Assembly: GCF_020707215.1 (NCBI RefSeq)
Contig: NZ_JAJFET010000007.1
Coordinates: forward strand, 150,069-214,068
Direction: 5' to 3'
Source of the DNA: Sphingomonas sp. PL-96
GTDB taxonomy: Bacteria; Pseudomonadota; Alphaproteobacteria; Sphingomonadales; Sphingomonadaceae
Length of the DNA: 64,000 nt
Shown: piece by piece, positions 34,083 through 43,149 of the stretch
Layout: each line of letters begins with the position of its first letter
Position numbering within the stretch: position 1 is the first letter of the stretch
Notes under the pieces: generated by a model
The model's input: only the letters and a program-made list of their open reading frames with translations
Databases searched by the model: none
Told to the model about the DNA's origin: nothing
Translations under genes and position numbers: made by a program

Positions 34083-36080
34083 ATGTTGAAGCTCATTTCG
34101 CAGGCTGCGTTGGCAACCGCGCTGGCGGCCATGCCGGTGGTAGCGACGGCGCAATCCACGCCGGCAGGGCAGGCGGGGGCCGCTGCCGCCGGGCAGGCCG
34201 ATCGCGTCTATACCAGCAACCTGATGACTCGCTGGGGCAGGCAGGTCCGGCCCGACAATGCCTGGCGCAGCTATCCGCGCCCGCAGCTCAAGCGCAGCCG
34301 CTGGATCAACCTGAACGGCGAATGGGACTATGCCATCCGCCCCAAGACGGAGGCGCAGCTCCAGGCGCACGACGGCAAGATCCTGGTGCCGTTCGCGGTC
34401 GAGTCCAAATTGTCCGGGGTCGCGCGCAAGGTCGGGCCCAACGATCGCCTCTGGTACCGCCGCACCGTCACCATCCCAGCGGACTGGCAGGGCCAGCGCG
34501 TCCTGCTGAACTTCGGCGCGGTCGATTACGAGGCCCATATCCTCGTCAACGGCAGCATCGCGGGCTCGCACCGCGGCGGATCGGACGCGTTTGCGATCGA
34601 CATCACCGACTATCTGAAACCGGGCCAGAACGAGCTCGTCGTCCAGGTCACCGATCCTACGTCCACGGGTGCCCAGCCGCGCGGCAAGCAGCAGCTCAAC
34701 CCCAACAGCATCTGGTACACGCCCGTCAGCGGCATCTGGCAGACGGTGTGGCTGGAGCCGGTCCCCGCGCTGCACATCCAGGACATGAAGATCACGCCCG
34801 ACATCGACCGCGGCGTGCTCGACGTCGACGTGGCGCTCAACCGCAGTGCCAGTGACAGCGATGCGGTGCGGATCACCGCTTCGTCCAAGGGGCGCACGGT
34901 GGCCAGCACGCTGGTGCGCGGCAATCGCCACGCCAGCCTGCCGATCCCGAACGCGCATCTCTGGTCGCCGGAGGACCCGTTCCTCTATGACCTGAAGGTC
35001 GAGCTGGTGAAGGTGCGCAGCCCCTATGCGGACGATGCGGACAAGAGCCCGCACCGCAACCGCGGCGACGCGATCCTGACCGAGCAGGAAGCGGCGCTCT
35101 ATCGCGCGGCGCAGGTGACCGGCGGCGCCGTGGACACGGTCGACAGCTATTTCGCGATGCGCAAGAGCTCGCTGGGGCCGGGCAAGATTGCCGGCCAGCC
35201 GCAATTGCTGCTCAACAACAAGCCGGTCTTCCAGAACGGCACGCTGGACCAGGGCTGGTGGCCCGACGGCCTGCTGACGCCGCCGTCCGAAGAGGCGATC
35301 CGCTGGGAGATCGATTATCTGAAGCGCGCCGGGTTCAACATGCTGCGCAAGCACATCAAGGTGGAGCCCGCCCAATATTACTACGAGGCGGATCGCATGG
35401 GCATCCTGATCTGGCAGGACATGCCCTCGGGCGAGGAAGACGAGAGCCTGGACCAGTTCGTCCGGCCGAGCTCGCAGGCCGAGGCGGTGATGCCGCAGGA
35501 GACCACCAACGAGTTCGAATATGAGCTCACGCGGATGATCGCGGACCTGCGCAACCATCCGTCGATCGTGACCTGGGTGGTAAACAACGAGGGCTGGGGG
35601 CAATATGCCTCCACCCGCCTCGCCAAGATGGTCCATGAGCTGGATCCCAGCCGGGTGGTGAACAAGGTGTCCGGCTGGCTGGACACGGGCGATGCCGGGT
35701 CCGACATCTATGACATCCACACCTATGAGGACGTGCCGCGCGTGCCGACCCCGCAACAGCACCGCGCGGTGGTGATCGGTGAATATGGCGGCATCGGCCT
35801 GCCGGTCCCGGGCTATCTGTGGTTCGCCGAAAAGCGCAACTGGGGCTACCAGACCGCGACCGACCAGAAGGACTATGCGGCCCGCTACAACCGCAAGCTC
35901 GCCGAGGTGATCCGCCAGGCGCGCGACCTGGGCCTGAGCGCCGCCGTCTACACGCAGACCACCGATGTGGAGGGCGAGGTGAACGGCCTGCTCACCTATG
36001 ACCGCGAGGTGAGCAAGCTGCCGGTCGAGCAGTTCGCGCGCATCCACGCGCCGCTGTTCGCGGACGACGCGCGTAAGTAA
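34083..36080 (+). CDS. Glycoside hydrolase family 2, exported
   Basis: A 665-residue GH2 enzyme with an N-terminal signal peptide (cut about residue 22, AMPVVATAQS). The sugar-binding/jelly-roll part shows RSRWINLNGEWDYAI and LWYRRTVTIPADW; the TIM barrel has GFNMLRKHIKVEP, the acid/base Glu503 in VVNNEGWG and a candidate nucleophile Glu567 in IGEYGG. GH2 covers beta-galactosidases, -mannosidases and -glucuronidases; the specificity is open. GGGAGAGGGGA precedes the ATG. It sits between an FGE and a sulfatase, so its substrate is probably a sulfated glycan. Confidence 0.9.
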   Translation: MLKLISQAALATALAAMPVVATAQSTPAGQAGAAAAGQADRVYTSNLMTRWGRQVRPDNAWRSYPRPQLKRSRWINLNGEWDYAIRPKTEAQLQAHDGKILVPFAVESKLSGVARKVGPNDRLWYRRTVTIPADWQGQRVLLNFGAVDYEAHILVNGSIAGSHRGGSDAFAIDITDYLKPGQNELVVQVTDPTSTGAQPRGKQQLNPNSIWYTPVSGIWQTVWLEPVPALHIQDMKITPDIDRGVLDVDVALNRSASDSDAVRITASSKGRTVASTLVRGNRHASLPIPNAHLWSPEDPFLYDLKVELVKVRSPYADDADKSPHRNRGDAILTEQEAALYRAAQVTGGAVDTVDSYFAMRKSSLGPGKIAGQPQLLLNNKPVFQNGTLDQGWWPDGLLTPPSEEAIRWEIDYLKRAGFNMLRKHIKVEPAQYYYEADRMGILIWQDMPSGEEDESLDQFVRPSSQAEAVMPQETTNEFEYELTRMIADLRNHPSIVTWVVNNEGWGQYASTRLAKMVHELDPSRVVNKVSGWLDTGDAGSDIYDIHTYEDVPRVPTPQQHRAVVIGEYGGIGLPVPGYLWFAEKRNWGYQTATDQKDYAARYNRKLAEVIRQARDLGLSAAVYTQTTDVEGEVNGLLTYDREVSKLPVEQFARIHAPLFADDARK

Positions 36081-36083
36081 GCG

Positions 36084-36118
36084 AAGGGGCGGGGCCGACC
36101 GGGTCAGCCTCGCCCCTT
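36084..36118. terminator. Bidirectional terminator-like hairpin between GH2 and sulfatase genes
   Basis: AAGGGGCG (36084-36091) pairs with CGCCCCTT (36111-36118), with four further pairs inside. It is centred in the 45-base gap of two convergent genes and the stem is A-rich and T-rich at its ends. Confidence 0.6.
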
Positions 36119-36125
36119 ATCGCCG

Positions 36126-37913
36126 TTAGTCGCTAAGGCCGCCTGCCGCCGGGGCGGGGGTGCCGATCCGGCCGCCGCGCGCAGGCACGCCGACCTCGCG
36201 GGCCCAGGCCATCCACAAGCCGTCCAGCCGGGCGACGACCTCCGGATAGAGCGGGCGCACGTCCTGAGTCTCGGTCCGGTCCCGCTCCAGGTCGTAGAGC
36301 GCCCATTCCAGGTCCGGCCGATCGCCCTGCGGTGCGAGCGACACGAGCTTCCACCGGCCGTCGATGACTGCGCGCGCGCCATAATGTTCGAAAAAGAACG
36401 GGCGGTTCGTTGGCACAGCCCGGCCCAGGAACACGCCGGCAAGCGAGACGCCGTCCATCGGTGCCTTGTCGGTGCGTGGTGTCACGCCGGCGAGCTCCAG
36501 CAGGGTCGGGGTCACGTCGACGATGTGCGCCGGCTCGCGCACCGTGGTGCCTGCACGCCCGGCCATCGCGGCGGGCCAGCTCATCAGGAACGGCGCATGG
36601 GTGCCGCCCTGGTAGCTTTCCGCCTTCCAATAGCGCCAGGGCGTGTTGGCGGCGCTTGCCCATTGCGCGCCCAGGCACGCCATCGTCTGGTCGCCGCCGA
36701 TCTGCTGGTCGGGATATTCGCCATAGGCGACGGGGCGGCCGTCGCGGGTCTCGCTCCAGCGGTCATAGCCTGCCTCCACCATCACCTCGGGCGAGGCGCC
36801 ATTGTCGACGGTGAAGACGATCAGCGTGTCGTCATATTGGCCGCTGTCCTTCAGCGCCTGCACCAGCCGGCCGATGCCCTGGTCCATCACCTCGATCATC
36901 GCGGCATGGGTCGCCATCTTGCGGACCTGGATCGCGCGCTGCTCGGCGGTCAGTCGCTGCCAGGGGATCGAATCGTTGTGCTCGTAGCGGGCCTCCACCG
37001 CGTCGAGCCGATCGACCGCCGGGTCGACCAGCCCCAGCTTCACCTGCCGGGCATAGCGGTCCTGCCGGATCTGGTTCCAGCCGCCTTCGAAGCGGGGGAT
37101 GTACTTCCGGATCAGCGCCTCGGGCGCCATCAGCGGCCAATGGGCGGCGGTATAGGCGAGGTACATCATGAACGGGTCGCGACCCCTGGCGAGCCGCCGC
37201 ACCTCGCCCACCGCATGGTCGCTGATCGCGTCGGTGAAGTAGAAGTCCTTGGGCACCGATCGTACCGGCTCGAAGTCGTTCACCAGGCTGAACGGGTCAT
37301 GGTAGTTCACCACGCCCCAGATGATGCCCCAATGGTGCTGGAAACCGCGCGCCACCGGATAGGTGCGCCGGTCGCCGAAGTCGCGATCGAAGTGCGCCTG
37401 GTGGTTGAGCCACTTCATGTGCTCGGCCTTGTCGGTCATCGGCACGGCCGCGGTCAGGTGCCACTTGCCGACCATGGTGGTGGCGTAGCCGGCGCGGCGA
37501 AGCTCCTCGGCGACCGTGGGCACGTCGCGCGACAGGCTGGAGCCGTTGCCGGCCATGTTGACGCGGTGCGGATAGCGGCCGGTCAGCAGGCTCGCCCGCG
37601 ACGGGCAGCAGCGCGACATGTTGTAGAAGTTGGCGAAGCTGACCGAGCGCTTCGCCAGCGCGTCGAGGTTGGGTGTGTCGATCTCCCCCCCGAACGCGCC
37701 GATGTCCGAATAGCCGACGTCATCGGCCATGATCACGATCATGTTGGGGCGCCGGGCGCCGGTTCGGGCGGGTTCCTCCGGCGCGAGCGGCAGGTCACCC
37801 AGCAGTCCCGCGCTGGCCGGGCCGCCCATCGCCGCCAGCGAGCCGAGCAGCGCCAGCTTCTGGAGGAAGCGGCGGCGAGAGCCCGCGATCGAAGGCTGGC
37901 TGGCAGGACGCAT
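36126..37913 (-). CDS. Type I sulfatase, Tat-exported
   Basis: A 595-residue arylsulfatase-like enzyme. The signal is a Tat type: GSRRRFLQKLALLGSLAAMG. The metal-binding Asp pair is in NMIVIMADDVGYSDIG, and the FGly motif is C-C-P-S-R with C102 as the residue to be modified, followed by ASLLTGRYPH. ATMVGKWHL is also typical. ATG 37913 (MRPASQPS) has GGGAG upstream. The FGE gene in the same locus should activate it. Which sulfate ester is cut is not known. Confidence 0.93.
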   Translation of the reverse strand: MRPASQPSIAGSRRRFLQKLALLGSLAAMGGPASAGLLGDLPLAPEEPARTGARRPNMIVIMADDVGYSDIGAFGGEIDTPNLDALAKRSVSFANFYNMSRCCPSRASLLTGRYPHRVNMAGNGSSLSRDVPTVAEELRRAGYATTMVGKWHLTAAVPMTDKAEHMKWLNHQAHFDRDFGDRRTYPVARGFQHHWGIIWGVVNYHDPFSLVNDFEPVRSVPKDFYFTDAISDHAVGEVRRLARGRDPFMMYLAYTAAHWPLMAPEALIRKYIPRFEGGWNQIRQDRYARQVKLGLVDPAVDRLDAVEARYEHNDSIPWQRLTAEQRAIQVRKMATHAAMIEVMDQGIGRLVQALKDSGQYDDTLIVFTVDNGASPEVMVEAGYDRWSETRDGRPVAYGEYPDQQIGGDQTMACLGAQWASAANTPWRYWKAESYQGGTHAPFLMSWPAAMAGRAGTTVREPAHIVDVTPTLLELAGVTPRTDKAPMDGVSLAGVFLGRAVPTNRPFFFEHYGARAVIDGRWKLVSLAPQGDRPDLEWALYDLERDRTETQDVRPLYPEVVARLDGLWMAWAREVGVPARGGRIGTPAPAAGGLSD

Positions 37914-37967
37914 CGTTTCTTCTCCCAGATGGCGGTCGGGAGCGCGCGACCGCGCTCCCGTCATGTG

Positions 37968-40805
37968 TCAGAACCGGAACCGCACGCCCGCCGTGTAGCT
38001 CGTCTCGTCGTAGCGATATTCGTTGCCGAGATAGGGCTCGGCGAAATAGCCCTGATATTTGTTGCCCAGGATGTTGGTGCCGCCAAGATCGAAGCGGATG
38101 CGCTCGTTCATGTCCCAGCTGAGCCCAAGGTCGAGACGCCCGGCCGGCTTCACATAGTTGAGCAGCAGGGGATTGTAGGTCGGGTCGGCGGCGCGGGATT
38201 CGTCTTCGAGCGGGCGGATGCCGAGCCCGCCGGTCTCGTCCGCGTCATAGTATCGCGAGCGGTAGGTGTAGACCAGGCGGCCGGAGAAGCCGTATTTCTC
38301 GAACAACAGCCCGACGTTGTAGTTGTATTTCGACACGCCCTGCAGCGGCAGCCCGGCGAGCCGGTCGCTGCCCTTCACCTCGGTATCGGCATAGGTGAAG
38401 TTGGCCATCAGCCCGAGCCCGGACAGCGCGCCCGGCAGGAAGTCGAAAAACGCCTGTCCGCTCACCTCGACGCCCTGCAGCCGGGCGGAGCCGATGTTGC
38501 GGGGGCGGCTGATCGAATAGTTGATGCCGTCGATCACCTCGTTGGCGGAGGCCGTCACCACCCGGTCGGTGATGTCGCGCTTGTAGGCGGCCACCGCCAC
38601 GAAGCCGCGCGGGAAATAATATTCCAGGCTGGCGTCGTAGCTGTCCGATTTTTGCGGGCGCAGGTCCGGATTGCCGGCCGAACCCGAGTTGAGGAGGTTC
38701 GGGTTGGTCGACAGCGAATAGGTGAGGCCGGGGTTGAGCGAGGCGAAGTCCGGGCGTCGCACCGTCTTGGCATAGGTTGCACGGAACTGGAGCCCACCGC
38801 CGAACTGCACGCGCGCGCTGGCATTGGGGAGAATGTCGACGTCGGCGGTGCTGGCGGAAAGCGGGCGGATCTCGGTCCGGGCCGGCTGGCCGTTGGCCGC
38901 CGGGATGGTAACCACGCTTGACCCGGTGATGGTCCGTTCGGTCCGGGTCGGGCGAACGCCGACGACGCCGTCCAGCGTCACCGCCCCTGCGATCGGCGTC
39001 GCATAGCTCAGCTGGGCATAGCCCGCGAAGGTGCGCTCGCTTGCATCGAAGCGGCGTTCTGGCTGGTAAGCGGGATCCCCGGTCGGCACGCCGTAAAAGG
39101 CCCGCAGCAGATCGCGTCCTTCGTCCGAGCGCAGGAAGTCCGGATCGGGGACCAGCGCGCCCGCGCCGTTGTTGAAGGTCGGGATGCCCGGCATCTTGTA
39201 GAGGTAATCCGCGGGCAGGCCTGAATCCTCGACCCGGATCGCCGTGGCTTCGGTGCCGGTGCCGATGCTGCCGCCCGGCGCGCCCTTGTTGAGGACCGCC
39301 TGCTGGAACTTGGCGGAGCGGTCGGCGAAGCGGAAGCCTGCCTGGAACTTGCTCAGCAGGCTGCTGTCGATGTCGAAGCTGCCGTCGAGCCGCGCCTGCC
39401 ACAGGTCGCCGGTCGATTTGTTGAAATTCTGGTCGAGGCCCTGGGCCACCACCAGGTTCGCGGACGACAGATAGGGGTCGCCGGGCGTGGTGACGTGCGC
39501 GCCGTCGCCGGTGTTGGCGGTATATTCGAACACCGGCAGCCGCTGGCTGACCACTGCCAACACCGTTTCCGACGTGTAGGTCGAACGCTGGTAGGACAGC
39601 TCCGCCTTGGCGCTGACGCCATCGGCCTCGTAGCGGGCACCGAGCGCGCCCATCCAGGCGTCCGTGCGATTGTCGTAGCTGTAGGTCTTCTGCTCGCTCA
39701 CCGCGTTGGTGAAGGTCGCGGAGGAGACCTTGCACAGCTCCTGCACCGTGAAGCCGGGCAGCGTCACGGGGGTGCCGCCCGGCAGCGGCGTCTGTCCGCT
39801 GTCGTTGCGGCCGCGCGCGGTGATGCACTGGTCCGACACTTCGACGTCGGAGATGCCGGTGCCCGGCAGGAACAGCTGCGCGTTGGCGAGCGACCATTGG
39901 CTTTGTGAACGATAGCCGGTGTAGAGCGCGTCGGCATAGACCTGCACGCTGTCCGACGCCTGCCACTGGAGCGAGGCATTGGCCTGCGGCCGCTCGTACC
40001 AGCCATAATCGGAATGGCTCTCCACCACGTTCGGCAGCAGCACGCCGGGCAAGTTGAAGGGCAGGCTGGTGCCCTGTGCCGAGCGGCGCACGCCTTCGCG
40101 GGTGCGCGGGTGGTTGTAGTGGGTCTTGGCCCAGCTGACGTTCACCAGCGCGCCGATGTCGCCGATCCCGGTTTCCCAGGTGTCGGTCGCCAGGATGCTG
40201 ACCTGCGGATCCAGCCGGTCGGACTTCAGCCCATAGTTGCCGCGCGCGTTCACCACGACGGTCGGCTTCTTGAAGTTGAACGGCTTGTTGAGCTGCAGGT
40301 CGATGATGCCGGCAATGCCGCCTTCGATCAGGTCGGCAGTGTTGGACTTGACGACGTCCACCCGCGCGAGCGCGTCGGCGGGCAGGTCCTGCATCGAAAA
40401 GGTGCGGCCGGTGGTGGTGATGAGCTCGCGCCCGTCGACCGTGGTCAGGATGTCGCCCAGGCCTCGCACGCGGACATTGCCGATCTCGTTCGATGCGGTG
40501 ACCGACACCTGGACGCCCGGCACGCGCTGAAGTGCTGCGGCAGTGGTGGGATCGGGGAACTTGCCGATATCCTCCGACACGATCGAGTCCACGATCTGCG
40601 CGGCGCTCTGCTTGATCTCGGCGGCGCGTTCCAGGCTGCGGCGGATGCCCGTCACGACGATGTCGGCGGGGTCGTCGGCCGTCTGGCCGGCAGCTTCTGA
40701 GGCGACCGGCTCCGGCGCGGCGGACTGCGCCGGGGTGCCTCCTTGCGCCGACGCAACGCTGGAAAGGGCCAGCATCGATACCCCCAGCAGAACGGTAGAC
40801 CGCAT
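37968..40805 (-). CDS. TonB-dependent receptor (sulfated-glycan locus)
   Basis: A 945-residue outer-membrane receptor. Signal peptide MRSTVLLGVSMLALSSVASAQ, then DIVVTGIRRSLERAAEIKQSA (TonB-box/plug start), the plug domain to about residue 190 (IGKFPDPTTAAALQRVPGVQV, GGIAGIIDLQLNKPF) and a beta-barrel ending in FRF, with the usual final Phe. It is of the type found in sphingomonad and Caulobacter sugar-uptake loci. It lies 54 bases upstream of the sulfatase on the same strand, so the two are likely one operon. Confidence 0.93.
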   Translation of the reverse strand: MRSTVLLGVSMLALSSVASAQGGTPAQSAAPEPVASEAAGQTADDPADIVVTGIRRSLERAAEIKQSAAQIVDSIVSEDIGKFPDPTTAAALQRVPGVQVSVTASNEIGNVRVRGLGDILTTVDGRELITTTGRTFSMQDLPADALARVDVVKSNTADLIEGGIAGIIDLQLNKPFNFKKPTVVVNARGNYGLKSDRLDPQVSILATDTWETGIGDIGALVNVSWAKTHYNHPRTREGVRRSAQGTSLPFNLPGVLLPNVVESHSDYGWYERPQANASLQWQASDSVQVYADALYTGYRSQSQWSLANAQLFLPGTGISDVEVSDQCITARGRNDSGQTPLPGGTPVTLPGFTVQELCKVSSATFTNAVSEQKTYSYDNRTDAWMGALGARYEADGVSAKAELSYQRSTYTSETVLAVVSQRLPVFEYTANTGDGAHVTTPGDPYLSSANLVVAQGLDQNFNKSTGDLWQARLDGSFDIDSSLLSKFQAGFRFADRSAKFQQAVLNKGAPGGSIGTGTEATAIRVEDSGLPADYLYKMPGIPTFNNGAGALVPDPDFLRSDEGRDLLRAFYGVPTGDPAYQPERRFDASERTFAGYAQLSYATPIAGAVTLDGVVGVRPTRTERTITGSSVVTIPAANGQPARTEIRPLSASTADVDILPNASARVQFGGGLQFRATYAKTVRRPDFASLNPGLTYSLSTNPNLLNSGSAGNPDLRPQKSDSYDASLEYYFPRGFVAVAAYKRDITDRVVTASANEVIDGINYSISRPRNIGSARLQGVEVSGQAFFDFLPGALSGLGLMANFTYADTEVKGSDRLAGLPLQGVSKYNYNVGLLFEKYGFSGRLVYTYRSRYYDADETGGLGIRPLEDESRAADPTYNPLLLNYVKPAGRLDLGLSWDMNERIRFDLGGTNILGNKYQGYFAEPYLGNEYRYDETSYTAGVRFRF

Positions 40806-40846
40806 CGTCCTATCCCCCCCTCGGCGTCGTCTGACGTGACGCACCT

Positions 40847-40867
40847 TGTCATCCTATTTGTATGACA
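40847..40867. promoter_or_regulatory. 21-bp palindrome before the TonB receptor gene
   Basis: TGTCAT-9 bases-ATGACA, perfect 6-bp arms, 42 bases upstream of the receptor start. The position and symmetry suggest an operator, for example of a GntR- or LacI-type regulator; no such gene is in the window. Confidence 0.5.
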
Positions 40868-41150
40868 CAGGGGTGGAGCCAAGATCCTGCAAGAAGCGGT
40901 TTGCTGCCGTGAAGTTCTCGTTCGTCATCGGTCTTCTGCGCCGGGTTCTCCCGGACACTTCGGCCGGTTGCGAGCGTCATGCGATGGTTTCCATGCCGGA
41001 CGTCGGGACAAACTTCTTGCTGCGACGGAGCCGGTCCAGCTCAAGACCTGTTGCAACTCCATATAAAGACAGGGATTTTGGGAGCTTGTCGTGCAGGCAT
41101 TGCCTGACGGACGTTGAAGCCTTGGGTCGCGCAGCTGCGGACCGAAGCGA
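40868..41150. other. Non-coding gap, less GC-rich
   Basis: These 283 bases between the TonB receptor and the GGDEF-EAL gene hold no convincing gene; the open frames are short and not conserved. The composition is visibly less GC-rich than the genes. It includes AGACCTGTTGCAAC at 41044-41057, which is repeated at 46438, and a small CAGGC-att-GCCTG hairpin near 41095. Confidence 0.6.
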
Positions 41151-42935
41151 TCAGCGCCCCATCAGCAGGGCGGTGGTCGCGTCTCGATCCACCGGGCGCG
41201 AGAAGAGATAGCCTTGGCCGAGCAGGCAGCCGAGCGATGCCAGGTGCCGGGCCTGGGCTTCGGTCTCGATGCCTTCGGCGACCACGCGGATGTCCAGCTT
41301 GCCTGCGATGCGGATCAGCCCCTCGATGATCGCCTCGCTGGGGTCGCCGGGAGCGAGACGATCGACGAAGCTCTTGTCGATCTTGATGATGTCGACCGGC
41401 ACCGTCAGCAGATGGGTGAGGGACGCAAAGCCGGTGCCGAAATCGTCGAGTGCGACGCGCAGCCCCTTGGCCCGCAGCGCCTCCACGGCGCTCTGCACGA
41501 TGCGGCTGCCCTGCCCCATGTAGACGGACTCGGTCACTTCCAGGATCACGTGCTGCAAGGGAACGCCCTCGGCGGCAAAGGCCGCCTCCAGCACGCGGTC
41601 GACGGATCCGTGCATGTCCGCGGACGAGACGTTGATGCCGACATGCTTGAACGGGATGCCCAGGTCGAGCCAGTGCCGCACGTCGGCCGCGATCAGCGCC
41701 ATCATGCGCGCCGTCAGTTCATGCGCCACGTGCGCGTCGGTCGTGGCTTCGTGAAAGGCCGCGGCGGGCAGGACCCGATCGCCGACGCGCATGCGGCACA
41801 GCGCCTCCAGCCCCACGACCTGGCGCGTTTCGAGCAGCACGATCGGCTGGTAATGCGCCTCGATCCGGTTGTCCCGCAGCGCCTCGTCGACGTCGCGAAT
41901 GGCGGTGAGCCGCCGGGTGATGCTGGTGCCGATCCCGGGCCAGTAGCGGATAAAGCCGCCGCGGCCGCTTTCCTTGGCGTGGTAGAGGGCGAAGTCGGCA
42001 TTCTGGCGGACCCGTTCGGCCGTGCGGTCGTCCTCGGCGAGCAGCGCGCCGCCGATGGTTGCGCGCGGCACCACGACATGCCCGGCGCAGTCGCTGGGCG
42101 TCCGCAGCGTAGCGAGGATATGCTCCGCGGCTTCCTCCGGTGCCTGGAGCATGCTGGCGGACTGAACGATCACGGCGAACTCGTCCCCGCCGATCCGGAA
42201 ACAGCGGTCTGGCCAGACGGCGTTCGAAATCCGCTCGCTCGCGATCCGCAACAGGCAGTCGCCGGTGTGATGCCCGAAGGTGTCGTTGACGACCTTCAGA
42301 TTGTCGAGGTCGACCACGAAGATCGCCCAGGCCTCGGGGACCGTGCACGGCAGCTGGCCCAGCGCTGCCTCGAACGCGGCACGGTTCGCCAGGCCGGTCA
42401 GCGCATCGGTGTAGGCGCGGCGTTCGCGGTCCAGCACCCGCTGGTCGCGTTCGATCGCGATGACGCCCAGGTGGACGCAATAGCCGACGATCTCCTCCTC
42501 GGCCGGGGTAGGGCCGCGGCATTCGCGATAATAGAAGGCAAAGGTCCCGACCGGCGCGCCGTGCGCGTCCAGGATGGGACTGGACCAGCACGCACGCAGG
42601 CCCAGCGGAAGGGCCAGGTGCCGGAAGTCCGTCCAGCGATCGTCCGTGGCGATGTCGGTGACGGTGACGGGCGTGCGCGAAAACGCTGCGGTGCCGCACG
42701 AACCCACCCGCGGCCCGGTCGCGATGCCGTCGAGCGCAGCGGAATAGGCGCTGGGAAGGCTGGGCCCGGCAAGCGGGTGCAGCAGGCCGTGCGAGTCGAC
42801 GGTCAGCACCGAGCAGATCGCGCCCGGCACGAGTTTCTCGACCTCAAGGCACAGGCGGGTGCCTGTGCGCTCGAGTGCCTCTCCCTTTGCGATCATCTCA
42901 AGGATGACGTTCTGTAGTTCTAACAATCGTTCCAT
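41151..42935 (-). CDS. GAF-GGDEF-EAL cyclic-di-GMP protein
   Basis: A 594-residue signalling protein. A GAF domain covers about residues 1-160 (LLELQNVILEMIAKGEALERT start), then a GGDEF domain with the intact site RIGGDEFAV, then an EAL domain with GLEALCRM, NVSSADMH and DDFGTGFASLTHL. Both catalytic motifs look intact, so it may make and break c-di-GMP. I chose ATG 42935 (MERLLELQN); ATG 42992 in frame lacks a ribosome site. It is likely monocistronic. Confidence 0.92.
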   Translation of the reverse strand: MERLLELQNVILEMIAKGEALERTGTRLCLEVEKLVPGAICSVLTVDSHGLLHPLAGPSLPSAYSAALDGIATGPRVGSCGTAAFSRTPVTVTDIATDDRWTDFRHLALPLGLRACWSSPILDAHGAPVGTFAFYYRECRGPTPAEEEIVGYCVHLGVIAIERDQRVLDRERRAYTDALTGLANRAAFEAALGQLPCTVPEAWAIFVVDLDNLKVVNDTFGHHTGDCLLRIASERISNAVWPDRCFRIGGDEFAVIVQSASMLQAPEEAAEHILATLRTPSDCAGHVVVPRATIGGALLAEDDRTAERVRQNADFALYHAKESGRGGFIRYWPGIGTSITRRLTAIRDVDEALRDNRIEAHYQPIVLLETRQVVGLEALCRMRVGDRVLPAAAFHEATTDAHVAHELTARMMALIAADVRHWLDLGIPFKHVGINVSSADMHGSVDRVLEAAFAAEGVPLQHVILEVTESVYMGQGSRIVQSAVEALRAKGLRVALDDFGTGFASLTHLLTVPVDIIKIDKSFVDRLAPGDPSEAIIEGLIRIAGKLDIRVVAEGIETEAQARHLASLGCLLGQGYLFSRPVDRDATTALLMGR

Positions 42936-43110
42936 GCGCGCGACGCCATGTTCCAAGGGTCGGCCGGCATCTTTGCCTGCTGCCCCGATCATGGAGGAGC
43001 AGGCTTTCCAATGTCTTATCACCCCAGGCACAGGTGCGAGCGGCGGTCCGGGTCTGAAACGGGAACGCTGGTCGCGCTGCTTTTCTCCAGCAGCACATCC
43101 GAAACAGGAG

Positions 43111-43140
43111 CGGCCGCCCCCGGTTGCCCGGGGGCGGCCG
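43111..43140 (-). terminator. Strong hairpin after the second TonB receptor gene
   Basis: A perfect 13-bp GC stem (43111-43123 with 43128-43140) and a 4-base loop, 9 bases past the receptor stop on the minus strand. Only a weak T-stretch (TGTTTC) follows, but the stem alone is very stable. Confidence 0.65.
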
Positions 43141-43149
43141 CCTGGCCGG

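Noticed and set aside
33972..36047. Upstream 692 codons of the FGE frame
   Set aside because: The stretch is antisense to the well-supported GH2 gene. A ribosome site lies right before ATG 33971, where FGE similarity begins.
36384..38921. 845-codon open frame on the plus strand
   Set aside because: It is a shadow of the sulfatase and TonB receptor genes on the minus strand.
40868..41211. 121-codon open frame in the gap after the TonB receptor
   Set aside because: It has no ribosome site, a patchy translation, and overlaps the end of the GGDEF-EAL gene antisense.
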